Origin: Helochares maculicollis
Taxonomy: Eukaryota > Arthropoda > Insecta > Coleoptera > Hydrophilidae
Length of the DNA stretch: 38,706 bases
Direction of reading: 5' to 3'
NCBI GenBank assembly: GCA_033557835.1
Contig: JAWQRO010000454.1
Coordinates: 1-38,706, forward strand
Under the pieces are notes generated by a model. It was not told the DNA's origin. It ran no database searches and saw nothing but the letters and a program-made list of their open reading frames with translations. Positions 11,891 to 24,130 of this stretch are shown here, piece by piece. The position numbers and the translations under genes were made by a program. Within the stretch, counting starts at the first letter, position 1, and every line of letters starts with the position of its first letter.

Positions 11891-12240
11891 TTTTTATCTA
11901 GGACACTCTATCGCTTAGGAGTCTCCATATCACCTATGAGACTCTCTTCTAGTATCTAATCGGCCTTTTAGTCTTTTAGGCTCTTCAATATCTTGGGGGG
12001 TGTCTGTCGTCTTTGACATTTTCTAACCTCTAGGAGAGCCTCTACCATATTTTAATATTTCGATCAACATATTCTAGGCTTTTACACGCCTCTTGGACGC
12101 TCTCGATAGTCTAGAAAAATCTAGAATTTTAAGAAATTCTTCATAAGCTAGAAGATTTTCCACTACCTGAGAAACTTGTGTTATCCAGAAGACTTTATCA
12201 ACCCAAAGATTCCCAATTATCAAATTGCTCTATCAATTTA
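11890..12240. repeat. degenerate shoulder between 19-bp and 123-bp repeats
   Basis: Words such as TCTATC, CTAGGA and CTAGAA recur without a clean period. This appears to be decayed repeat of the neighbouring families. No gene is seen. Confidence 0.5.
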
Positions 12241-14240
12241 TAGATTATGGGCGAACTTGTGCTATCTTTTACCTTCTCAACCATCGTGGACAGTGTCCAC
12301 GAAGGGACTATCATATAGGACAGTTTATCAACTAGGGAATTCACGTTGATTTAGAAAACTCGATCAATTCTAGCTTCTAGTCTAGCTTGTGTAATCTTCT
12401 CAAGCAACGTGGATTGTTTCCACTACGAGACTGTCATCTAGGACGCTCTATCAACTAGGGAACTCTCTTTGATTTAGAAAACTCGATCAATTCTAGCTTC
12501 TAGTCGAGCTTTTGTTACCCTCTCTAACATCGTGGACATTTTCCACTAGGAGTCTGTCATCTAGGAGCTCTATCAACTAGGGAACTCAAGTTGATTTAGA
12601 AAAGTCGATCAATACTAGCTTCTAGTGTAGCTCTATCAACTAGGGAACTCTCGTTGATTTAAAAGACTCGGCCAATTCTAGCTTCTAGTCCAGCTTGTGT
12701 AATATTCTCAAACATCGTGGACAATTTCCACTCAGAGACTGTCATCTAGGCTTCTAGTCTAGCTTGTGTTATCTTATCAAACATCCTGAACATATTCCAC
12801 TAAGAGACTGTCATCTAGGACGCTCTATCAACTAGGGAATTCTCGTTGATTTAGAAAACTCGATCAATCCTAGCTTCTAGTTGAGCTTGTGTTATCTTCT
12901 CAAACAACGTGGAAAGTTTCCACTAAGAGACTGTCATTAAGGACGCTCTATCACCTAGGGAACTCTAATTGATTTAGAAAACTCGAACAATTCTAGCTTC
13001 TAGTCCAGCTTGTGTAATCTTCTCAAACAAGGTGGATAGTTTCCACTAAGAAACTGTCATCTAGGACGCTCTATCAACTAGGGAACTCTCATTGATTTAG
13101 AAAACTCGATCAGTTGTAGCTTCTAGTACAGCTTATGTTATCACCTCAAACATCGTGGACAGTTTCCACCAGGAGACTGCCATATAGGACACTCTATCAA
13201 CTAGGGAACTCTCATTGGTTTAGAAGACTCGATCAATTCTAGCTTCTAGTCCAGCCTGTGTTACTTTCTCAAACATCGTGGACAGTTTCCACCAGAAGAC
13301 TGTCATCTAGGACGCTCTATCAACTAGGGAACTCTCGTCGATTTAGAAAACTCGATCGATTCTAGCTTCTAGTCGAGCTTGTGTTACCCTATCAAACATC
13401 GTGAACAGTTTCCACTGAGAGACTATGATCTAGGACGCTCTATCAACTAGGGAATTCCCGTTGATTTAGAAGACTCGGCCAATTCTAGCTTCTAGTCCAG
13501 CTTGTGAAATATTCTCAAACATCGTGGACACTTTCCACTCAGAGACTGTCATCTAGGACGCTCTATCAACTAGGGAATTCACATTGATTTAGAAAGCTCG
13601 ATCAATTCTAGCTTCTAGTCGAGCTTGCGTTATCTCCTCAAACATCGTGGATAGTTTCCACTAAGAGACTGTCATCTAGGACGCTCTATCAACTAGGGAA
13701 CTCGTTGATTTAGAAACCTAGATCAATTATCGCTTCTAGTTACCCTCTCAAACATCGTGAACAGTTTCCACAAGAAATCTGTCATCTAGGACGCTCTACC
13801 AACTAGGGAACTCTCGTCGATTTGGGAAACTCGATCAACTCTAGCTTCTAGTCTAGCTTATGTTATCTTCTCAAACATCCTGAACATATTCCACTAAGAG
13901 ACTGTCATCTAGGACGCTCTATCAACTAGGGAATTCTCGTTGATTTAGAAAACTCGATTAATTCTACCTTCTAGCCGAGCTTGTGTTATCTTCTCAAACA
14001 TCGTGAAGAGTTTCCACTAAGAGACTGTCATCTAGGACGCTCTATCAACTAGGGAGCTCTCGTTCATTTGGGAAACTCGATCAATTCTAGCTTCTAGTCG
14101 AGTTTATGTTTTCTCCTCAAACACCGTGAACAGTTTCTACTAAGAGACTGTCATCTAGGACGCTCTATCAACTAGGGAACGCTCGTTTATTTAGAAAACT
14201 CGCTCAAGTCTAGCTTCTAGTCGAGCTTGCTTAGCTTCAC
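12240..14240. repeat. 123-bp tandem array
   Basis: About sixteen copies of a 123-bp unit. The anchor word CGCTCTATCAACTAGGG starts at 12821, 12944 and 13067, giving an exact 123-bp period. Other conserved words in order are GTTGATTTAGAAAACTCGAT, TAGCTTCTAGTC, TCTCAAACATCGTGGACA and TTTCCACTAAGAGACTGTCA. Some copies are shortened, for example around 12590-12760 and near 13690. Although 123 is divisible by three, TAG and TGA fall in the unit and no frame stays open. No hairpin or transposase signature was seen. Confidence 0.93.
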
Positions 14241-15490
14241 AAGCATCCTGGAGACTATCTAGTTAGAGATATACCATTTAGCTTCTACATTAGTTTGTGG
14301 AGTATCTGATAGACCTTTAATTATATCGGGAAATGGCCTCTGGAATCCAGTTCTATCATCTAGGACTTTTCGTCAACAAGCAGGCTCTCAATTTGTGCCT
14401 GGCTTTTATACCTCTCGTAGACTCTCTATCGTCGTGGAAGCTTTCTATAATCTTCATGACTACAGTGTTAGGAGATTCTCAATCAACTCTCTCAACAATC
14501 AATTATTACCTAAAACACTTTTTGTCACCGTATTCAATTATCAAAGCGCTCTATCAACTTATCGTGACTTTGTAGTCGAGCTTGTGTTGCCTCTTAGTTT
14601 CTCATATATCTTGGCGACTCTGCTAAGAGATTGTCATCTAGGACACTCCATCAATTAGAAGGCTCATATTCACCTAGAAAACTCTACCAGATTCTAGGTT
14701 CTAGTTGCACTTGTACAATAATAATTTAGCTTATCAAACATTTTAGAGACTAGGCCATTATAACAACTAGAGCAGCTTGCAGACGTTTTTTATAGTTGTC
14801 GAATTATCTTAGAAAATAGTGACTGGTACGCTTTTTTCATCTACGAGATTCTTTGTCGAATAGAAGGCCCACAATATTGCTTTATAGGCTTTTAAACATG
14901 TTGTAGACGTTCAATTATTTTTGAAAATAGCTTCTGGGACATTTTTAATCGTCGACGAGAAGGCATTGTTCAATTCTAGAGCTTTTACTCTTTTATAGAC
15001 TGTCTATCGTCTTGAATGTTCTCTAGAATATAGAAGACTATAAATTTAAGAAGGTTAATAATCAAGAACGAGGCTTTTAACCACCGAAAGGACACTTTTT
15101 TCGTAAGACTCCTTTTGTCACCTCGGAGGTTCTCAATTAGCAATCCGATCTATCAACTTATGGCCTGCAGTCAAACTTGTGTGATCGTTTAGCTTCTCAA
15201 ACATCATGGAAACTAAGAGTCGTCTTATCTATCAACTACGAAGCTCCCATTCAATTAGAAAACTCCATCAACTTCCAACTTGTAATTAATCGAACTTGTG
15301 GAGTAATCTTTTGCTTCTCAAATATTTTGGAGATTATGCATCTACTATGAAGCTCTCTATCATTGAGAGATTCTCTATCGACTCTAGCCAAAGGGGTCGC
15401 CTCACAAGCCTCTTAAAAGCGGAACTATTAGCTCATATAATAAATAATAGAGTCTTGTTCTGGCTGCCACACCAATCCTAGATTCCTAAA
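14240..15490. repeat. decayed continuation of the 123-bp family
   Basis: The words CTCTATCAACTTAT, TTCTCAAACAT, TAGTCGAGCTTGTG and CATCTAGGAC continue at irregular spacing to about 15490. The open frames at 14333-14575, 14395-14658 and 15296-15481 come from this decayed repeat and show no protein features. Confidence 0.65.
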
Positions 15491-16750
15491 TCAATCTGCG
15501 AGCATTAGACCAATTTCGCGTAAATGATGTTAAAATAGACGAGCCATTCTCGGAAATACTGTAAATTCATGACAATACGACAGTGGATTCTTTGCAAGAT
15601 AGTGAAGTTCTCTTTCTGCCTGGCCGATTTACTTTACGTGACTTCATTGTAGAATCTAAATCAGAATTATGCTCGCTAGAGAGATTTTACATTCTTGAAG
15701 ACGCAACGCACTCGACTCGGCCACCCTTCTCAACATTCATAGCTCCACGAAGCCCCGGAGATATCCAGGGTGCCTCCGTCAGGTTTTATCATTCCCACCA
15801 GCATTCGTGGCTCGTGGCTACGCACTCCCAGGACCGATCGTTTCAAAGCAGCCGTCTACGGCCTACCTAACAACAAAACAACCGCTACTAAAGGTATACT
15901 GTCAATTTGAAAATAGAATAGCACAAAGCGGAACAGAACGTTGCCCTTCGCGGGAAGTCAAAACCGGAAGTAGTTACTTTATAACAATTTGAGTCTCCGT
16001 ACTTTATGGAATGATGTGTGTGTTAAACCAGTCGATAGACCATGCAATGTATTCAGAAGGTATGTTCAACGAGGACAGGTCTGGTTACACCCAAACATAG
16101 CCGGGCATGTTTGTGCTACGAATTTATTCAAGTAAAATATGTACACAGCAACATGTGATATGACGACTGTTTAATAAGACGATAAATTTCCTTATCGGTA
16201 GGAGAATTTCTACGGCAAACGAATTTCCAGCGGGTTAATTCTTTGCGGGGCAAAGTCTGCCCGTGCAAGTCGTCTCCTTTCGCATCAATTGATTTTTTCC
16301 CCGCAATTTTCCCCGTTACATGATTTATTGCTTTTTAATTGGAGGCAGCGCTAAAACTGCAACAGCTGATGAAACGTAATTGTTTCAGTCACGTGCTATT
16401 TTTTACAACAAATCTACAACAATCAGTTCTTAATTGGCCATACCGCGTACTTGTGAAGAAACTCGCAAAATCGCCGAGAATTAAGCGTGCATGCTTGATT
16501 TTACGATGACAGATTATGGATGCACGAGAAAAGCCTTAACACAGAAACTGTTGACACCTAACCAAACAATCGAGTAACCGGTGAAATCGCGGGGATATTT
16601 AAATTGGCGGTGGGCAAAAAATACCGCGGTTATGTAACAGCCAAGTGCAGCCTAAAAAATGAAAATTGGGCTCTATGATTCAAAAGGATGGATTTCATCA
16701 CGAGCAAATTATTTAATTGCGAAATTGCGCAAAGACGTGTCGTACATTTT
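15490..16750. other. single-copy stretch, no gene recognised
   Basis: Mixed composition with no tandem repeat. Plus-strand frames at 15583-15870 and 15807-15992 overlap in different frames and have no recognisable domain. The segment 16170-16640 has the look of single-copy insect intergenic DNA but shows no defined element. Confidence 0.5.
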
Positions 16751-16754
16751 CAAG

Positions 16755-17530
16755 TAATTTGTGGTTATGTACCTCCGATTGAAGCAGCGACGTGATACGA
16801 TGCGATCTGCAGCCGCGGGGTTGCCGAGTGGCGACCGGGTGCAGGGGGTGGCGCGTCGCGCAGCCAGATTCGGCAGTTATTCAAAAATAATAATAAAAAT
16901 GAAATGCCGTTCGGTGCCTAGTGTTGTGTTATGTCAGTTTCGGAGGAGCATAAACAACTTTCACTGGCACTCGCAATCAGCTGTTCGGCCGTGTGGTAAA
17001 AGAGTGTGAACGGACCTTTAGGTATCGTGTTGGTGAATTGTCCCCAGGAAGAGGTATCCAATGAAGCAGTCGTGTCCACAGGGGAGGTGCCATATGCTCT
17101 GAACATCGCGCACTAAACGTAGTTCAAACTGCACAACACAGAGCCTTCGGAGTGTAGAACGCGCGCGCGGTGTCTGACAGAGGAGAACTAAACAACCGCA
17201 GTCGCAGTGATGGAAACGAAACAGTCTCGTAGTTACGAACCGTGTGGTGTAGGATCCCCTCGCACCGCGCCGCACACGACGCCGTTGTGACAAGCGAGTT
17301 GCGCGGCACGCGGCTTCTGACGCAACAATCATGCACTAGAGATGGGTGGGATTCGCCGGTTGCATTGTTACCGATGCCCCGTTTTATGTTCCATGTCCTG
17401 GTCGGGGGTAGGTTACGGGACCGCGGGTCGGGCGGCGCGTTGCACCTGCTGGCGCCACCTCACTGCTAACTGGGACGATGGCCGGGTCCCCGAATTTGGG
17501 GCGACTTCGTTGATGAATTTATCGGCTTTT
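16755..17530. promoter_or_regulatory. GC/CpG-rich island; candidate promoter or 5' exon
   Basis: The composition shifts sharply to GC-rich with many CG dinucleotides, for example 16800-16870, 17150-17300 and 17395-17500. This contrasts with the AT-rich surroundings. A TCAGTT word at 16934-16939 fits the arthropod initiator, but no TATA box or downstream promoter element lies at the expected distance. Short frames overlap on both strands (16761-17009, 17018-17332, 17242-17469, 17342-17551) and none has a recognisable domain. The island ends where the hairpin array starts. A promoter or untranslated first exon is an inference from composition only. Confidence 0.3.
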
Positions 17531-17691
17531 CTAATTCGACAAAATTTCTAACAACAGGCTGTGCCTCGCTTCGCTCGGAACACCTGACAGCTGTCTGTAA
17601 TCAACATAAGCTTTGCATCGAGCTCAAAACACCCACATTTCTAACATCAGTAAACGAGTTTGCTACGCCTCGCTCCGCTCGCCGTAGCTGA

Positions 17692-17720
17692 CGAAGGGTG
17701 AGGCTTCGCCTCACCCTTCG
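17692..17720. repeat. perfect 13-bp-arm hairpin, loop TTC
   Basis: Arms CGAAGGGTGAGGC and GCCTCACCCTTCG are perfectly complementary around the loop TTC. This is the first copy in the 310-bp array. Confidence 0.95.
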
Positions 17721-19293
17721 TCTAATTAAGAGCGTCAACTGGAGATTCTTGTATTCAAGAACAGCACGCTGCACTTTTATAAATGTTTTGTTACATTGAT
17801 TCAAAGAAAAGAACAAAATTCTTGACCACATGTACTACGCAAAGTATACATTTACTTCAAAAGCAATTTTTAGAAACCTAGACATCTATGGCCACAGCCG
17901 ATAGATCATTTTGCTTAGACTTCAAAAGTGGGACCAACTGCGCAATTTTCCAGCATCAAAAAACACTTCATATAATTAAAAGCGTCAACCGGAGATCTTT
18001 ATACCTAGCAACAGTGCTCTGCACATTTAAAAGATTTTTTCGATTGATTAAAAGAAAAAAGAATTCAAGCCTGATTATTCTTCTTCACATGTACTGCACA
18101 AAGTATGTAGGCATGTACTTGAAAACCTATTCTTTAGAAATGTGGGCATCTATGACCGCAATCGATAGGTCATTATGCATAGATTTCAAAAGAGAGACTA
18201 ACTGCAAACTGCTAACATCAACAAACATTCTAGCTGTGCTTCGCTCCACTCAGCACAGATATCGAAGGGTGAGGCAAAGTCTTACCTTTCGTTTAATTAA
18301 AAGCATCAACCGGAGAACCATATATCCAGTAACAGTACCCTGCACATTTATAAATGGTTTTTACAGTGATTCAAAGAAAATAATATAAGCCCTGTAGTTC
18401 CTGTTCACTTATGTTGCGCAAAGTAGACGTTTACTTTAAAACCTATTTTTAAAAAATCTGGGCATCTTTGGCCGCAATCGATAGATCATTATGCAAAGCG
18501 AGACTAACATCAACAAACATGCTGGCTGTGTCTCGCTTCGCTCGGCACAGTTGGCAAAGGGTGAGGCGTCACCTCACCCTTCGCTTAATTAAGAGCGTCG
18601 ACCGGAGATTTTTATATCCAGGAACTGCGCGCTGCACTTTTACAAATGTGTTTTTTACATTGAGTAAAAAATACAAGCCTTATTATTCTTGCCCACATGT
18701 ACTGCGCAAAGTATGCAGACATTTACTTCAAAGCCTACATTTTAGAAATCCGGCGATCTTTGTCCTCAATCAATAAATAGACACAAAATGTGGGACTAGC
18801 TACGCAAACTTCTAACATCAACAAACATGCAGGCGGAGCCTCGCTCCCCTTGACATAGTTGACGAAGGGTGAGGCTTTGCGTCACCCTTCGTTTAATTAA
18901 GAGCGTCAACTGGAGATTCTTATATCCCGGAACAACGCGCTGAACTTTTATGAATATTTGTTTGCATTAATTCAAAGAAAAAGTAAAAGCCTGATTATTC
19001 CTGCCTACGTGTACTGCGCAAAGTATACAGACATTTACTTCAAAACCCACGCGCTGAATTTTTATGAATGTTTTTTTTTATTCATAGAAAATAATACAAG
19101 CCTGATTATTGCTGTTCACATATACTGCGCAAATTATGCAGATATTTACTTCAAAATCTATATTTTAGAAATGAGGGCATTTATGACCGCAATCGATAAG
19201 ACATTATGCATAGACTTCAAAAGCGAGACTAACTGCAAATTTCTAACATCAACAAACATTCTGACTGTGCCTCGCTTCGCTCGGCGCAGCTGA

Positions 19294-19341
19294 CGAAGCA
19301 TGAGGCGAAGCATGAGGCGAAGCATGAGGCGAAGCATGAGG
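19294..19341. repeat. 12-bp expansion of the hairpin arm
   Basis: Four exact head-to-tail copies of CGAAGCATGAGG stand where other units have one left hairpin arm. They are followed by the right arm (GAAGCCTCACTCTTCATC). This looks like replication slippage within one hairpin arm. The antisense of this run explains the repetitive Arg/Leu peptide in the minus-strand frame at 19158-19352. Confidence 0.92.
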
Positions 19342-20247
19342 CGAAGCCTCACTCTTCATCTAACTAAAACCGTCAACCGGAGATCCTTATATCCAGGAAC
19401 AACGCGCTGAACTTTTATGAATATTTGTTTGCATTATTTCAAAGAAAAAGTAAAAGCCTAATTATTCCTGCCTACGTGTACTGCGCAAAGTATGCAGACA
19501 TTTACTTCAAAACCTATATTTTAGAAATCTGGTCAACTTTGGCCGCAATTGATAGATCATTTTGCCCAGACTTCAAAAGCGAGGCTAACTACTAATTTTT
19601 AACATCAATAAACATGCTGGCTTCGCTTCACTCAGCACAGCTGGTGCCTCACTCTTTAATTAGGAGCGTCAACCGTCAATTCACCAACAGCGCACTACAC
19701 TTTTATAAATGATGTTTTTACTTTGATTGAAAGAAAACAATACAGGACCTATTATTCCTGCCCACGCGTACTGCGTTAAGTATGCAGACATTTACGTCAA
19801 AATCTATATCTTAAAAATGTGGGCATTTATGATTGCAATCGGTAGGTCATTATGCATAGACTGCAAAAGCGAGACTAACTGCAAATTTCTAACATGAACA
19901 AACATGCTGGTTGTGCCTCGCTCCACTCAGCACAGCTGGAGAAGAGTGAGGCTTCGCCTCACCCTTCGCTTAATTAAGAGCGTCAACCGTCAATCCAGGA
20001 ACAGCGTCCTACACTTTTATAAATGGTTTTTGACATTGATTCAAAGAAAAGAAAACAGGCCCTATTATTCCTGCCTATGTGTATTACGCAAAGTATGCAC
20101 ACATTTACTTTAAAACCCATATTTTCGAAATGTGGGCATCTATGACCGCAATCGATAGGTCATTATGCAAAGCCTTCGAAAGCGAGTCTAACTACAAATT
20201 TATAACATCAATAAACATGCTGGCTTCGCTTCACTCAGCACAACTAG

Positions 20248-20276
20248 CGAAGGGTGAGGCTTTGCCTCACCCTTCG
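20248..20276. repeat. perfect 13-bp-arm hairpin, loop TTT
   Basis: Same arms as the copy at 17692, with loop TTT. Flanked on the right by TTAATTAAGAGCGTC as in other units. Confidence 0.95.
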
Positions 20277-20782
20277 GTTAATTAAGAGCGTCAACCGGAG
20301 ATTCTTATATCCAGGAAGAGCACGATGAACTTGTACAAATATTTTTTGCATTGATTTATAGAAAAGATACAAGCCTGATTATTCCTGTTCACATGTACTG
20401 CGCAAAGTATGCAGACGTTTACTTCAAAACCTATATCTTAGAAATCCGAGCATCTTTGTCCTCAATCGATAGATAGACTTTAAAAGTGGGACTAACTGCG
20501 CAAACTTCTAACATCAGCAAACATGCCGGCGGAGCGTCGCTCTGCTCGGTATAATTGAGGCTTTGCCTCACCCTTCGCTTAATTAAGATCGTCAACCGGA
20601 GATTATTCCTGTTCACATATACTGCGCAAATTATGCAAATATTTACTTAAAAACCTATTTTTTACAAATCCGGCGATCTTTGTCCGCAATCGATACATAG
20701 ACTTTAAAAGTGGGACTAACCGTGTAAACTTTTAACGTAAACAAACATGCCGGCGTAGCCTCGCTCTGCTCGGTATAATTGA

Positions 20783-20811
20783 CGAAGGGTGAGGCGAAGC
20801 CTCACCCTTCG
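20783..20811. repeat. perfect 13-bp-arm hairpin, loop GAA
   Basis: Same arms, but the loop is GAA, the reverse complement of TTC. The flanks (TATAATTGA on the left, CTTAATTAAGA on the right) keep the common orientation. Confidence 0.95.
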
Positions 20812-21408
20812 CTTAATTAAGACCGTCAACCGGAGATCCTTATATCCAGGAATAACGCGCTGAACTTTTATGAATATTTGTTTGCATTGGTTCATAGAAA
20901 AGAATACAAGGCTGATTATCCTTGTTCACATGTGCAGCGGAAATTATGCAAATATTAACATAAAAACCTATTTTGTAGAAATCCGGCGATCTTTGTCCGC
21001 AATCGATAAATAGACTTAAAAAGTGGGACTAACTGTGCAAGCTTCTAACATAAACAAATATGCCGGCGGAGCCTCGCTCTGCTCGGTATAATTGACGAAG
21101 GGTGAGGCTTCGCCTCACCTTTCATTTAACTAAGAGCGTCAACCGGAGATCCTTATATCCAGAAACAACGCGCTGAACTTTTATGAATATTTGTTTGCAT
21201 TGATTCATAGAAAAGACTACAAGCCTGATTATTCCTGTTCACATGTACTGCGCAAATTATGCAAATATTTACTTAAAAACCTATTTTGCAGAAATCCGGC
21301 GATCTTTGTCCGCAATCGATAAATAGACTTAAAAAGTGGGACTAACTGTGCAAACTTCTAACATAAACAAACATGCCGGCGGAGCCTCGCTCTGCTCGGT
21401 ATAATTGA

Positions 21409-21437
21409 CGAAGGGTGAGGCTTCGCCTCACCCTTCG
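21409..21437. repeat. perfect 13-bp-arm hairpin, loop TTC
   Basis: Same arms with loop TTC. The left flank TATAATTGA is the same as at the GAA-loop copy 626 bp upstream. Confidence 0.95.
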
Positions 21438-22074
21438 TCTAACTAAGAGCGTCAACCGGAGATCCTTATATCCAGGAACAACGCGCTGAACTTTTATGAA
21501 TATTTGTTTGCACTGATTCATAGAAAAGACTACAAGCCTGATTATTCCTGTTCACATGCACTGCGCAAATTATGCAAATATTTATTTAAAAACATATTTT
21601 TTTAGAAATCCGGCGATCTTTGTCCGCAATCGATAAATATACTTAAAAAATGAGACTAACTGTGCAAACTTCTAACATAAACAAACACGTACTGCGCAAA
21701 GTATGCAGACATTAACTTCAAAACCTATATTTTAGAAATGTGGGCATGTATGACCGCAATCGATAAGTCATTATGCGAAGCCTCACTCTTCGCTTAATTA
21801 GGAGCGTCACCCATCAATCCAGGTACAGCGCGCTACACTTTTATAAAAGGTTTTTTACACTGATCCAAAGAAAGAATATAGGCCGTATTATTCCTGCCTA
21901 TGTGTACTGCGCAAAGGTTGTAGACATTTACTTCAAAATCTATATTTTAGAATGTGGGCATTTAAGATCGCAATCGATAGGTCATTATGCATAGCCTTCA
22001 AAAACGAGACTACCCGCAAATTTCTAACATCAACAAACATGATGGCTGTGCCTCGTACCACTTAGCACAGCAGG

Positions 22075-22103
22075 CGAAGGGTGAGGCGAAGCCTCACCCT
22101 TCG
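22075..22103. repeat. perfect 13-bp-arm hairpin, loop GAA
   Basis: Same arms with loop GAA. The right flank TTTAATTAAGAGCGTCAAC is in the usual orientation. Confidence 0.95.
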
Positions 22104-22599
22104 TTTAATTAAGAGCGTCAACCGGAGATTTTTATATCCAGGAACAGTATGCTGTACACTTATAAATGATTTTTTACATTGATTTATAAACTATAATACA
22201 CGTCCGAATATTGCCGTAATTGCACAAACTATGCGAACGTTACTTTAAATCTTCTACATCTAGCAACCAAGGGATATGCGACCGGAATAGAAAAATTATG
22301 TTGCATAAAAGTGGAATGAACTGCACAAATTTCTAACATCAACAAAGACGCTGGTTGTGTCTCGCTCCGCCTGGTACAATTGACAAAAGGGTGAGGCTTC
22401 GCCTCACCAATCGTCTAATTAATAGCGTCAACCTAAGCAGAAACAGACATACTGGGCATTTATAACCGCAGTCTATATAATATTGCATATAGTTTAAAAG
22501 TGAGATTAGTTGCACTAGTTTTTATCAAACATGCAAGGTGAGGCGAAGGCTCATTTTTCATTTAATCAAGAGTGTCAAGTTAATCTGCACATTTCAAGG

Positions 22600-23190
22600 A
22601 TCACCACGCTGTACTTTTATAAACGTTTTCTTTAAATTGATTAGAGAAACAAATATAAATCTGATTAATGCGCAAAGTATGCAGACAACTACCTCGAAAC
22701 CACCTTTATTAAAAATCTGGGCATCTATGATCGAATTCGATACAAATTTGGAATAGACTCCACAAGTGCGACTAACAAGTTCCTAACATTAGTACATGTG
22801 CCGCCTGTGCAAGCTTGCTCCATTCGGAACACGCCTCACCCTTCACAAAGGTGATAGTTAATGTCCAAATAAGTTTCGCAAGGTATGCATACATCTACTT
22901 CAAAACCTCTTTGTACAGCAATTTGGACTTCCATTATGAAAGGACCGATAATAATGGATTCAAACTTTGCAAAATCTCAAAAAATTTGGACTACTAACAT
23001 AAATTTAAATTTAAAATTATTTAAAATCGAAACCCCACTATAAGAACTAAGTTAAATAATGTCAATTTAGCATGTCAAATCCACAAGCGTGCCTTCTGCA
23101 ACGGCTATGCCCCGCTTCACTTGGCATACTTAACGAAGGGTGAGGCTTCGCTTCTCTTTCGCTTACTGTATGCAGACATCTAATGTTTTG
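22600..23190. repeat. decayed tail of the hairpin array
   Basis: Isolated words of the 310-bp unit persist (TTTATAAACGTTTTCTTTA, GCGCAAAGTATGCAGACA, CTTCAAAACCTCT). A broken hairpin with one good arm lies at about 23134-23162. There is no coding signal. Confidence 0.65.
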
Positions 23191-23820
23191 CTTTTTAAAG
23201 GTTCATCACTACAGGTTCAACAAAACTTCTTAGTCGATTCAGCATTAAACATTGTCGAGAGAAATTAATATAACACCAGCCTTCAGTTTAGTAGCAAAAA
23301 ATCCTTCTATTCTAACAAATACAAAAGGCAAAACTAACAAAAAGGGTATAAACTACGTATCCTTTAGCACAATTGCAAAGAACTAAATAAAGATTATGTA
23401 AGATCTTCATCTCAGCCACTCAATAGCGTTTTAGCCAAGACATATATATTATATACAGGGTGTAAAAATTCGTATGCAACTTTCTAGCATAGACAAAGAA
23501 GTGTTAAATTAGTTCTGTCGGAAGTTGGAAGCAATTTCTAAAATCTCAGCGAAAGTCTGAAAGGTCAAGTCAAGCCAGCTCACCGAAACATCGATAGCGA
23601 AGTATCCAGCCTTCTGAAATCCTAGAGAATTTCCTGAGCGCAAGCTGCAATTAACCCGAGGTGACCTATTCAACGGCAACTAATACCACCTGACCTAAAT
23701 AGTTCGGAGCGGCGGTAATCAATTAATATGCGCCTAAATAAAAAATCCACCGGCAGATTCTCGCCGCTAAATTTCCCCAGCGTCGTATCATGAACCAAAA
23801 CAAAAATAAAAGCTGAATCG
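23190..23820. other. AT-rich spacer with one possible transposon end
   Basis: Mostly featureless. At about 23456-23480 a TATATACAGGGTGT word resembles the outer end of some insect DNA transposons, but no matching inverted end or transposase is visible nearby. Confidence 0.35.
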
Positions 23821-24130
23821 ACGCGAGGTGGCGAAGCCGAGTTCGAATTTTCCCACGTTCATATTTTGTTTTGGTTACTGCCCCATCTCTAAAAGCAATC
23901 GCCTGCCGTGGATCCGCGCATTTGCAAATGCAGCGTAACTCCCGTCTCTTCGGTTCCTGCCCGTGGCTCCGGAGGCCTCGGCTCGGCAGCGCCGCGACGC
24001 AACTCGACGGCCGGGCTGGGTCTGTGCTTTCAAATTTACACTCGGATAATACATCAGATCCCTCTGTTATTGATTTCAGTTAAAGAGATCCAGAGGGACG
24101 CCCACGACGTTCCTTCTAAATCCTTTAAGT
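23820..24130. promoter_or_regulatory. second GC-rich island with octamer palindrome
   Basis: A short GC- and CG-rich stretch (best at 23900-24020) in AT-rich DNA. It contains the perfect 14-bp palindrome GCATTTGCAAATGC at 23918-23931. The centre of this palindrome, ATTTGCAAAT, matches the octamer bound by POU-domain factors. Two overlapping plus-strand frames (23871-24083 and 23908-24162) have no recognisable domain. A regulatory element, an exon or a retrocopy fragment are all possible. Confidence 0.25.

Larger units (their letters stand above)
17545..22600. repeat. ~310-bp tandem array with internal hairpin
   Basis: About sixteen diverged copies of a 290-314 bp unit. Word order per unit: AACAAACATGCTGG; CCTCGCTTCGCTCGGCACAG; a hairpin GAAGGGTGAGGC/GCCTCACCCTTC; TTAATTAAGAGCGTCAACCG; TATATCCAGGAAC; CTGCGCAAAGTATGCAGACA; ACCGCAATCGATAG; and TAACTGCAAATTTCTAACAT. 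Spacing between successive hairpins is about 291, 309, 308, 312 and 314 bp where measured. The unit is not a multiple of three, so the many short frames (for example 17888-18388, 18468-18776, 18958-19293) are similar peptides in shifting frames. They are not genes. No transposase, tRNA-like head or poly-A tail was seen, so a satellite is more likely than a SINE array. Confidence 0.93.

Noticed and set aside
17888..20285. Several 60-166 codon plus-strand frames as a gene family
   Set aside because: They are translations of successive copies of a ~310-bp repeat whose length is not a multiple of three, so frames shift from copy to copy.
17545..22600. CRISPR-like array
   Set aside because: The units are about 310 bp with diverged sequence throughout, not short identical repeats with unique spacers, and the context is eukaryotic.
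23456..23480. CAGGGTGT word as a transposon end
   Set aside because: No matching inverted end, target duplication or transposase could be paired with it.
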